This document shows positions 1 to 5,267 of a stretch of DNA of 5,267 nucleotides, one piece after another; within the stretch, counting starts at the first letter, position 1, and each line of letters starts with the position of its first letter. This DNA is from Planctomycetota bacterium (GTDB taxonomy: Bacteria; Planctomycetota; GCA-002687715; DRQF01): positions 1-5,267 of the forward strand of contig JAJRYU010000421.1 of assembly GCA_024275615.1 (NCBI GenBank), written 5' to 3'. Under the pieces are notes generated by a model, which was not told where the DNA came from, made no database searches, and saw only the letters and a program-made list of their open reading frames with translations. A program made the translations under genes and the position numbers.

Positions 1-253
1 GGGTAGGATCCGGCTCCATATCAACATGGCATTCGGAATATGGATAAATATCATCAGAAAATGGTGGTGGCGGTACTAAAAAAACAGGTCATCCGGTCGT
101 AAAAGATGTCGCAAATTGTCCCGAGTCCTGACATTCTTACCCACCTCCTGCCCCGTAACATTTGACACAGTCACCGAATACGTCTTCCGAGTGCCGGTCC
201 CTGGGACAACCAACCTGGACACTTCTTCTGGGTGAAGATTGTCGTAATTGCCC

Positions 254-283
254 TGGACGATTGCCAACGCCTTAGGTGATAAT
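254..283 (+). promoter_or_regulatory. Candidate sigma-70-type promoter for the beta-helix gene
   Basis: A GATAAT hexamer at 278-283 is one mismatch from the TATAAT -10 consensus. A TGGACG at 254-259 matches four of six TTGACA positions, with an 18-bp spacer. Transcription would start near 290, leaving a leader of about 40 bases before the GTG at 329. The -35 match is modest and promoters in this type of organism are poorly characterised, so this is only a candidate. If it is correct, the upstream TTG at 248 cannot be the start codon, because it would lie before the transcript. Confidence 0.3.
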
Positions 284-316
284 GACCGACCCACTATCCC
301 AACAATTCTGCGATCT

Positions 317-321
317 GGAGG
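317..321 (+). promoter_or_regulatory. Shine-Dalgarno site that fixes the GTG start at 329
   Basis: A perfect GGAGG lies seven bases upstream of the GTG at 329-331. Translation from this GTG begins directly with a typical signal peptide. Starting at the in-frame TTG at 248 would put 27 polar residues in front of the signal peptide and has no comparable binding site. Confidence 0.75.
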
Positions 322-328
322 TCGCGCC

Positions 329-2170
329 GTGTTACGTTCAAGCGCCACTGTTTTTTGTGTTCTTACTCTCTTTCTCTGCACCACTGCTGGGGCTCAGGTC
401 ACACTGAACCTGCCTACGACTTACTATGTCGATGTCAATGCCCCACCAGGGGGGATTGGGACAGATACCAACCCCTTTGACAGCATCCAAACAGCTCTCA
501 ATATTGCTGGAAACGGTGACGACATCATCGTCCGCCCTGGCACATACCACGAGAACTTGGTCATGCCCGGCGTAAGCTTGGCGATTATTGGGTCAGGTGG
601 CTTGGCAGCAACGCTTGTCGATGCCGGTTTTTTGGGGCGAGCAGTCACATGCGCAACACCAATGGCAACAAGCGTCATCCCAAGTCGCCTCGAGGGCCTT
701 GCCTTTCGTAGCGGCATGAGCGCTTCCGGTGGCGGTCTCTATCTCACAGGTCGCGACCTTGTTGTTGTTGACTGCAAGTTTGTGAACAACATAGGCAGTC
801 AGCCCTTTCAGATTTCGTCGGGTGCTGTCGCGACGTTTACCAATTGCGAATTCACCAACAATAGCGGCACTTTCCACATGCTCTCGGTTTCTGGCGGTGC
901 GTTGGCCACGTTGGACAATTGCAATTTTCACAACAACTCAGCCGATGACATCGTCTCAGCCAGTGGCCAAAACTCAACACTGACTCTCACGGATTGCGAC
1001 ATTGATAGCAACATCGGTTCTGGCATCGGTATTGGTTCCAACGCCACCGCCACGATCACGGGTTGCACGATCGAGAGCAATCTCGGCAGCGGCATCACCT
1101 GCATCAATGCCAACACAACAATCGACTCCAGTACGATTCGCAACAATAGCTCAGTCAATTGGGGGGGCGGAGTCTACGCATTGTTTGGTCAGACGACCTT
1201 GCGCAGCTCACAGATTCTCAACAACACCGCACCGTGGACCGGTGGCGGCTGCATGTTCCGATTCGGCATTACCAACATCAACAACTGTACGGTTGCGGGC
1301 AATGCCTCAGGTATCATCACTGGCGGACGCGGGCTCCACTACGAAGGCGGCGTCAATGCCGTCGAAAACAGCATTGTCCGTGGCAACGGAACGCCAGGCA
1401 TCTTCGCTGACAGCAATGCTATTCTCACGGTCAGTTTCTCGGACATCGAAGGAGGTTTCGCCGGGCCCAACAACTTCGATGCTGACCCACTATTCGTCGA
1501 TGCGGCCAACGGCGACTACCATCTCTCCCCAGGCTCACCCTGCATTAACACCGGAGACTTGTCGCCCAGCGGTGCCCCACTCTCAACAAACGACTTTGAA
1601 GGCGAGCCCAGAATTGCGTTTGGCCTGGTCGACATTGGCTCAGACGAGTACTTCCCGGGCAATGCGGGTGGTGGTCAAGGCCCGCGGGCGAACCTAGCGC
1701 TCTTCGATATCAACGGTGCAGGCACACCCAACGGAGCTCCAGTAAGTTCCTTGTTGCCAGGCCCTTACTACGTTCGCATTGACATGAATTCGAACATCAA
1801 CTTTGATTTCGAGGGTATGCCAAACCAACCCGTTCTCTGCATGTATGGCAACATGAATGTGGGAGCCGCAACCTTCGATCCCCTTACTGGCAACCTTGAC
1901 ATCGGTGGGCCACCTGATCCGTTGACCGGATACCCCTCTGGAATCACTGTATTCATTGATGGCACAAGTTTGATGTTCCCTGGTTTTGGCGCTGTTACCG
2001 ACGGCACTGGCAAGGTGAGTTTGAGTTTTCTCTTGCCACCTTTCCCACCGGGCATCTTGACAACCTTCCAAGCCGCCGTTTTCAGACCAGGTGGCTGCTC
2101 CATCACCAATGCCGTACAAGTTGAAATCATCGACCCACAAAGTCCCGGAGGAGGCCCAGCCATAAACTAG
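329..2170 (+). CDS. Secreted right-handed parallel beta-helix repeat protein
   Basis: I see a 613-residue exported protein starting at GTG 329. Residues 1-22 form a Sec signal peptide (short basic start, hydrophobic core FCVLTLFLC, cleavage motif AGA before Q23). The mature N-terminus has YYVDVNA (32-38) and PGTY (70-73), the entry motifs of the pectate-lyase-like beta-helix proteins abundant in planctomycetes. About ten coils follow at roughly 144-376, each close to 'aTltnCxFxnNsg' with 22-27 residue spacing. The helix closes with DADPLFVD (384-391), HLSPGSPCINTG (398-409) and VDIGSDEY (434-441). A Gly-rich linker (444-452) leads to a C-terminal domain (about 454-613) that looks beta-rich and ends in ITNAVQVEI and a short Pro/Gly tail. 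No LPXTG, PEP-CTERM or transmembrane anchor is visible. By fold it could bind or cleave polysaccharide or act as a surface adhesin. No catalytic residues can be assigned, so a structural or binding role is equally likely. It stands alone on this strand. Confidence 0.9.
   Translation: MLRSSATVFCVLTLFLCTTAGAQVTLNLPTTYYVDVNAPPGGIGTDTNPFDSIQTALNIAGNGDDIIVRPGTYHENLVMPGVSLAIIGSGGLAATLVDAGFLGRAVTCATPMATSVIPSRLEGLAFRSGMSASGGGLYLTGRDLVVVDCKFVNNIGSQPFQISSGAVATFTNCEFTNNSGTFHMLSVSGGALATLDNCNFHNNSADDIVSASGQNSTLTLTDCDIDSNIGSGIGIGSNATATITGCTIESNLGSGITCINANTTIDSSTIRNNSSVNWGGGVYALFGQTTLRSSQILNNTAPWTGGGCMFRFGITNINNCTVAGNASGIITGGRGLHYEGGVNAVENSIVRGNGTPGIFADSNAILTVSFSDIEGGFAGPNNFDADPLFVDAANGDYHLSPGSPCINTGDLSPSGAPLSTNDFEGEPRIAFGLVDIGSDEYFPGNAGGGQGPRANLALFDINGAGTPNGAPVSSLLPGPYYVRIDMNSNINFDFEGMPNQPVLCMYGNMNVGAATFDPLTGNLDIGGPPDPLTGYPSGITVFIDGTSLMFPGFGAVTDGTGKVSLSFLLPPFPPGILTTFQAAVFRPGGCSITNAVQVEIIDPQSPGGGPAIN
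758..1456 (+). repeat. Ten degenerate beta-helix coil repeats within the coding region
   Basis: Ten in-frame protein repeats begin, in GTG-start numbering, near residues 144, 168, 193, 218, 241, 263, 289, 315, 342 and 365. Spacing is 22-27 residues. Examples are ATFTNCEFTNNSG, ATLDNCNFHNNSA, LTLTDCDIDSNIG and ATITGCTIESNLG. The DNA has diverged, although coils two and three still share a visible CAATTGC...AACAA stretch about 75 bp apart (near 841 and 916). The repeat reflects rungs of a solenoid rather than a recent tandem expansion. Confidence 0.8.
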
Positions 2171-2222
2171 GAACCGAGACTGAGGCAAGAAAGAACATGC
2201 TGCGACGCCCTATGTGCCCATA
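2171..2222. other. Short convergent intergenic gap, no terminator seen
   Basis: The plus-strand beta-helix gene and the minus-strand transporter cluster end tail to tail here, 52 bp apart. I looked for a GC-rich stem followed by a T-run on each strand and found none. Termination may be Rho-dependent or occur inside the opposing gene, in which case the transcripts would overlap. Confidence 0.5.
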
Positions 2223-2963
2223 TCATTTCAAGTAGAGCACAAGTGCAAAGACAAGCATCAGGAAGACATAGAGTCGGCGAAGATGTTTTTCTTGGACGCG
2301 CGTAGCAAACCGACTGCCAAGGGAACCGCCTAGGGCTTGGCCTAGGGCCAAAGCCAGAGCAACCAACCAGTCGACTTTCCCCGAGAGGATGAAAATGGGC
2401 AAAGACAACAAGGTGTAGAGCCCAACAATAGCGATCTTCGCGGCGTGGGCTTGGGCCATCTGCCAACGATCTCCAAGAAGCAAAGCGGTGATGAGAAGGA
2501 ATCCAACTCCGATTTGGATAAAGCCGCCGTAGAACCCCGCAGCCATGATCAGCAAGAATCCAAGCCAGCGGTGGGGCTTCTTGAGGGCGTGGGGTCGCCA
2601 AAGCACCATCAAGATTGCAAGCCCAACAAAAACAACAGCCAGGGCTTTCTTGAAGTCTTCGTCGTCCATTTTGGTCGTGACGAAACCAGCACCAAGAAGG
2701 GCCGCCGGAAGAGCGAGCAGCACCAGGGGTAAGACCCGCAGCAAGAATTCGCGGTTCAACAACCCAGCGCGCCGAAAACCAAGAAGGGCAAAGATGTTTT
2801 GGGAGAGGATGGCCGGGCGCAGGCTCGCGTTCGCGGCCGTTGCTGGCAGCCCCAAGAAGATCATCAGAGGCACAACGAACATGGAACCACCACCGGCAAT
2901 GGTATTGCAAAACCCAGCGGCGACGCCGCAAACACTGAGCAGACCATAGTCCAAGTAAGTCAT
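2223..2963 (-). CDS. TauE/SafE-family membrane permease (putative anion exporter)
   Basis: This 246-residue protein has the usual length and layout of the TauE/SafE family (formerly DUF81), inner-membrane permeases of which some export sulfite, sulfoacetate or other small anions. The first half has an N-terminal helix with AGGGS (23-27), an NASLRPAILSQN segment (45-56) at the family's usual NRxAxLxQN position, and hydrophobic stretches around 76-95 and 107-122. The second half begins with GFYGGFIQIGVGFLLI (143-158), the most diagnostic motif. It continues with the typical K-(x)n-GKVDW segment (176-199) and GxxxGSRFATRV...LRRLY (212-232), then a last hydrophobic segment. The start overlaps the upstream permease stop in ATGA (2960-2963). 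Its own ribosome binding site is weak (GTGGA only three bases from ATG), so translation probably depends on coupling. The substrate cannot be told from sequence. No sulfur or taurine gene is in view, so TauE or SafE is a family name here, not a function. Confidence 0.9.
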   Translation of the reverse strand: MTYLDYGLLSVCGVAAGFCNTIAGGGSMFVVPLMIFLGLPATAANASLRPAILSQNIFALLGFRRAGLLNREFLLRVLPLVLLALPAALLGAGFVTTKMDDEDFKKALAVVFVGLAILMVLWRPHALKKPHRWLGFLLIMAAGFYGGFIQIGVGFLLITALLLGDRWQMAQAHAAKIAIVGLYTLLSLPIFILSGKVDWLVALALALGQALGGSLGSRFATRVQEKHLRRLYVFLMLVFALVLYLK

Positions 2964-4696
2964 GCGTCCACTGTCAATGCTTCGGCGCTCAGATCAAAGA
3001 CCTCGTAACGGTTTTCTCCCAAGCAAAGCAGAAAATAGCACCCGCCGACTATCACCGCGGAACAAATCCATGCTGTCACGGGAACGATCACCTGAGGGGG
3101 CCAGCCAAAAAAATAGTCTTGCGCAAGAACAGCAAGAAGTCCCACGGCAGCTGCGGGGATCAGCATGATGACGATCGTCAACAGCCGAATGACAGCACCC
3201 ATGAGGTTTTGTCCGAATTGGTCGAAACCCGACTTCATGCCTCGCCCCAGCCGCGCAAAACTTGGAAGATAGAGCGCAAGGAGATTCTCCAAGGTGAATA
3301 GGGCAAAAACAACAGCAAAGAAACTGGGAATGGCCGTCAGAATGATGGCAAGTCGCTCCAGGGCGACAAGATCATGTGATCCGATTTTTGCCGGCAACAC
3401 TAGGGCTCCAAGAATAGTCAAACACCATTGGGCCATGGCGAGGACCAGAGTTGGTCCCATGACTTCACCCAAGAGCAGGTCACGGCCCCGGATCGGCATG
3501 GATTTTAGGACATCGAAATGGGGAATGTCGATGCGAAGGTCAACGCGCAAGAGTGCCGGACCAAGTAGACAGGCATAAGCAGCAATCCCCATGGAGACGA
3601 AGCCAATAATTGCCCCAACCTTGGCATCGGTCGCATCGTCGCCAATGGCTGAAGCCAGAAAAAATGCGACGAAGAGTAGGGATAGAAGCACACGGAAGGC
3701 TTTCTTTTGCAAGCGTCCGATACTCACAACATTCTTCCACACAATGGCGCGCCACACTTTCCCAACAGGTGCCAGTTTCGGAAAACTATCCCGAGTTTCT
3801 TTGACGACAAGTTTGTCTTTCTTTCTCAAGGCGGTAAGACCGTCTTTCTTGACGTTGGCAACGAGAGCAGCCACTTTGACCGCACGATCTTCAAACCGGT
3901 GGTCAAGAACCACAACCAGGACAGCAAATACGGCTGCGAGCGCCACCACTGCCAGCGCCATCACCACGAAACTCAAGCCGTTCGTGTGCAAGACAAAATC
4001 GGCGAGAATCGTGAGCGGCTGCAAAACGGCAGACAAGAGGGGCGACTCAAGAACGGCAACAAGACTTGGTCCTGCCTTCATGCCTCCCTGCCCTTGAATG
4101 CCAAGCCAAACACCTAAGAAGATCGACACAAGAATGGCAATTCCAGGGACAAACGCCATGAACGATATCAGGCCATTTTTCTCGCGGAGCGCTCTTGTTG
4201 TCAACGACGCCAAGATGGCGTGAATATGAGCGAGAGCTCCGACTAAATAGAGAGCTGCGACAACGAAGACAAAAGGCAGCGTGGCGTGCCGAGAAACAAA
4301 GACAGCGAAAATCAAGGCGGTTATGACGAGCTGCCCTTGCGCCTGAAAGAACTTGAAGAGCAAAAGGTGCCATCGTGCAAGGGGAGTTGAGAACAGCTGT
4401 TGAATCTCTGCCTCTCTAAAAACGACACCGCGACCGAACGGCCCGAGAATCCACGCCATGAAAAAGTTCATGGCATAGAAAAAAGTCAAACCGTAGCGTC
4501 CGAAATTCGCGCTGTCAGCGCTCGAGCCCATACTGCCGTTCATGAGATTGCGGACAAAAAAGAAATAGATGTAAGCACAAGCTAGCACTAAGCCAATCAA
4601 GTAGCGTGGGCTCTTCAGTTTGCGCTTTAAGCTAGAGATGCGATTTCTGCCGGTGCAGCGTAAATAGTAAGTGAAGGCCCCCAAAACGCGGCTCAT
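2960..4696 (-). CDS. ABC exporter permease, large polytopic membrane protein
   Basis: This 578-residue protein is the membrane partner of the adjacent ATPase and resembles the 'putative ABC exporter' type of permease. It starts with a basic, amphipathic N-terminus (1-31, SSLKRKLKSPRYL). Hydrophobic segments follow near 32-48, 68-86, 111-134, 138-160, 176-200, 241-264, 334-351, 358-381, 411-434, 447-477, 500-525 and 535-558, so about twelve membrane spans. A Lys/Arg-rich loop at about 265-320 separates two halves and is probably cytoplasmic. Each half has a similar amphipathic motif before a membrane span: EIQQLFSTPLARWHLLLFKF (97-116) and, at 392-411, PHFDVLKSMPIRGRDLLLGE. This suggests an internal duplication. 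The ATG overlaps the ATPase stop in ATGA (4693-4696), with a GAGGTG binding site eight bases upstream. The substrate is unknown; peptide, toxin or lipid export are all possible. Assignment to an ABC permease is firm from context. The exact family is less certain. Confidence 0.85.
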   Translation of the reverse strand: MSRVLGAFTYYLRCTGRNRISSLKRKLKSPRYLIGLVLACAYIYFFFVRNLMNGSMGSSADSANFGRYGLTFFYAMNFFMAWILGPFGRGVVFREAEIQQLFSTPLARWHLLLFKFFQAQGQLVITALIFAVFVSRHATLPFVFVVAALYLVGALAHIHAILASLTTRALREKNGLISFMAFVPGIAILVSIFLGVWLGIQGQGGMKAGPSLVAVLESPLLSAVLQPLTILADFVLHTNGLSFVVMALAVVALAAVFAVLVVVLDHRFEDRAVKVAALVANVKKDGLTALRKKDKLVVKETRDSFPKLAPVGKVWRAIVWKNVVSIGRLQKKAFRVLLSLLFVAFFLASAIGDDATDAKVGAIIGFVSMGIAAYACLLGPALLRVDLRIDIPHFDVLKSMPIRGRDLLLGEVMGPTLVLAMAQWCLTILGALVLPAKIGSHDLVALERLAIILTAIPSFFAVVFALFTLENLLALYLPSFARLGRGMKSGFDQFGQNLMGAVIRLLTIVIMLIPAAAVGLLAVLAQDYFFGWPPQVIVPVTAWICSAVIVGGCYFLLCLGENRYEVFDLSAEALTVDA

Positions 4697-5267
4697 ACTT
4701 CGGGCACCTCTTCTTCTTCACACTCTTTCTTGACCTCTTTTTCAGTGAGGCGGAAGAAGATGTCCTCGAGCGTCGGGTCTTCCGGGAGGCCCTCAATATC
4801 AGATCGAATCTGCTCGACGGTACCAGCGACAATCTGCTTGCCGCCATCAATAATGAAGACTTCGTCGCAAATCGCGTCAACCAATTCGAGTTGGTGCGAA
4901 GAGACAATGACGGCAGCCCCCAACTCCCTGGCACGCCGGCCAATGGCGTCTTTCATCCGACGGATCGCACGGGGATCGAGGCCGGTGAGGGGTTCATCCA
5001 AGAACATGGCGACTGGGTCGTGAAGAAATCCCAGGCAAATAGCCACTTTTTGCTTCATGCCCCGAGAAAGGGCCTGAGGCAAGTGGTTGCGCTTGTCATC
5101 CAGCTCGAATTCCTCCAGCAATTGGTCGATACGTGGCTGAACATCAGCAATCTGGTGAATCCGACCAGCGAAACGCAAATGCTCTTCCACCGTGAGGTAG
5201 TCAAATAAATGTGGGGTGTCCGGTACAAATGACAACTTTGCTTTCGCAGCGAGAGGCTGCTCTTCGA
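4693..5267 (-). CDS. ABC transporter ATP-binding protein, EcsA-like (N-terminus outside window)
   Basis: The frame stays open to the window edge, so only the C-terminal 190 or so residues are visible. A TTG at 5235 is an internal Leu, not a start, because the protein continues upstream with EEQPLAAKAK. Walker A lies outside. Counting from the first complete codon (E1), visible parts are the Q-loop region LSFVPDTPHLFDYLT (11-25), the signature LSRGMKQKV (66-74), Walker B with catalytic Glu AMFLDEP (86-92), the D-loop TGLDP (94-98) and the H-loop His in VSSHQLELVD (124). The tail ends in a charged, Glu-rich segment (KEVKKECEEEEVPEV). The Q-loop glutamine is replaced in the VPDTP context and the signature is LSRGM rather than LSGGQ. 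From memory both features resemble EcsA-type exporter ATPases. It should power the downstream permease, binding on the cytoplasmic side. The gene overlaps the permease start by four bases, and the cluster's promoter must lie beyond the right edge. Confidence 0.92.
   Translation of the reverse strand, partial: EEQPLAAKAKLSFVPDTPHLFDYLTVEEHLRFAGRIHQIADVQPRIDQLLEEFELDDKRNHLPQALSRGMKQKVAICLGFLHDPVAMFLDEPLTGLDPRAIRRMKDAIGRRARELGAAVIVSSHQLELVDAICDEVFIIDGGKQIVAGTVEQIRSDIEGLPEDPTLEDIFFRLTEKEVKKECEEEEVPEV
4705..4710 (-). promoter_or_regulatory. Ribosome binding site of the ABC permease, inside the ATPase gene
   Basis: Read on the minus strand, GAGGTG lies eight bases before the permease ATG. It sits in the codons for the acidic C-terminal tail of the ATPase (EEEEVPEV). 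Together with the ATGA overlap it allows both terminating and freshly recruited ribosomes to start the permease. Confidence 0.65.

Larger units (their letters stand above)
1..328. other. Upstream region without a convincing gene
   Basis: This stretch precedes the secreted beta-helix gene. I see no RNA gene, repeat or transposon end in it. Its right-hand part carries a candidate promoter and a Shine-Dalgarno site for the downstream gene. An open minus-strand frame runs through it, ending at the TAG at 76-78. That frame could start at GTG 294 (72 codons) or, extending into the beta-helix gene, at ATG 384 (102 codons). Its product would end in RPDDLFF. It has no good ribosome binding site, no motif I recognise, and it covers the promoter and 5' end of a well-supported gene. 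I therefore do not call it, although a decayed or lineage-specific small gene cannot be excluded. Positions 1-75 show nothing I can assign. Confidence 0.6.

Noticed and set aside
1002..1697. 231-codon plus-strand frame, Ser/Ala/Thr/Arg-rich
   Set aside because: It is an alternative frame of the beta-helix coding region with no ribosome binding site or recognisable motif. Its biased composition comes from the repeat codons read out of frame.
1694..2188. Two overlapping minus-strand frames opposite the C-terminal domain (1694-2188 and 1768-2163)
   Set aside because: Both are antisense to a well-supported domain, have no recognisable motif, and compete with each other in different frames.
2171..2222. 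Possible bidirectional terminator between convergent genes
   Set aside because: No stem of useful length could be paired on either strand, and there is no T-run.
2337..2351. Perfect inverted repeat TTGGCC-TAG-GGCCAA, next to a CCTAGGGC direct repeat
   Set aside because: It lies inside the TauE/SafE gene, in codons for an Ala/Leu/Gly-rich membrane stretch (ALALGQALGG). It has no T-run and is too far from the gene end to be a terminator, so codon-driven coincidence is the simpler reading.
2167..2931. 254-codon minus-strand frame rich in Trp, Arg, Cys and Pro
   Set aside because: It is a shadow of the TauE/SafE gene in another frame. Its composition is unlike a real protein, while the 246-aa frame has clear family motifs.
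3591..4117. Plus-strand frames of 168 and 136 codons opposite the ABC permease
   Set aside because: They are antisense shadows with Thr/Ser/Arg- or His/Asn-rich composition and no motif. The minus-strand permease explains the region.
5233..5235. TTG as the start of a 180-residue ABC ATPase
   Set aside because: The frame continues upstream without a stop to the window edge, reading EEQPLAAKAK, as expected just before the Q-loop region. An ATPase without Walker A would not function, so this is a window truncation rather than a short gene.

Overview
The window looks like bacterial chromosome, most likely from Planctomycetota or a related marine or environmental lineage. This is an inference. 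It rests mainly on the left-hand gene, a large secreted parallel beta-helix protein with the 'YYVDVNA...PGTY...DADPLFVD...VDIGSDEY' layout that is very common in planctomycete genomes. It also fits moderate GC content with mixed codon use. No rRNA, tRNA, CRISPR array, insertion sequence or phage gene is visible.

Layout. Positions 1-328 hold no convincing gene. They contain a weak candidate promoter and a good ribosome binding site for the first gene, plus an unconvincing antisense ORF. Positions 329-2170 (+) encode a 613-residue secreted protein: signal peptide, about ten beta-helix coils, then a separate C-terminal beta-rich domain. It converges on the minus-strand cluster across a 52-bp gap in which I see no clear terminator hairpin.

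Positions 2223-5267 (-) form a tightly packed cluster transcribed right to left. In order it encodes an ABC transporter ATPase (EcsA-like, N-terminus outside the window), a 578-residue polytopic permease of the putative ABC-exporter type, and a 246-residue TauE/SafE-family permease. Both junctions are 4-bp ATGA stop/start overlaps, so the three are almost certainly co-transcribed and translationally coupled. The ATPase and permease should form one exporter. The TauE/SafE protein is a separate kind of anion permease that does not need the ATPase, and its link to the exporter is unknown.

I do not see a clear undescribed system. The points most worth a second look are the coupling of a TauE/SafE permease to an ABC exporter, a possible internal duplication in the ABC permease, the cysteine/asparagine ladder of the beta-helix protein, and the corrected start of that protein.
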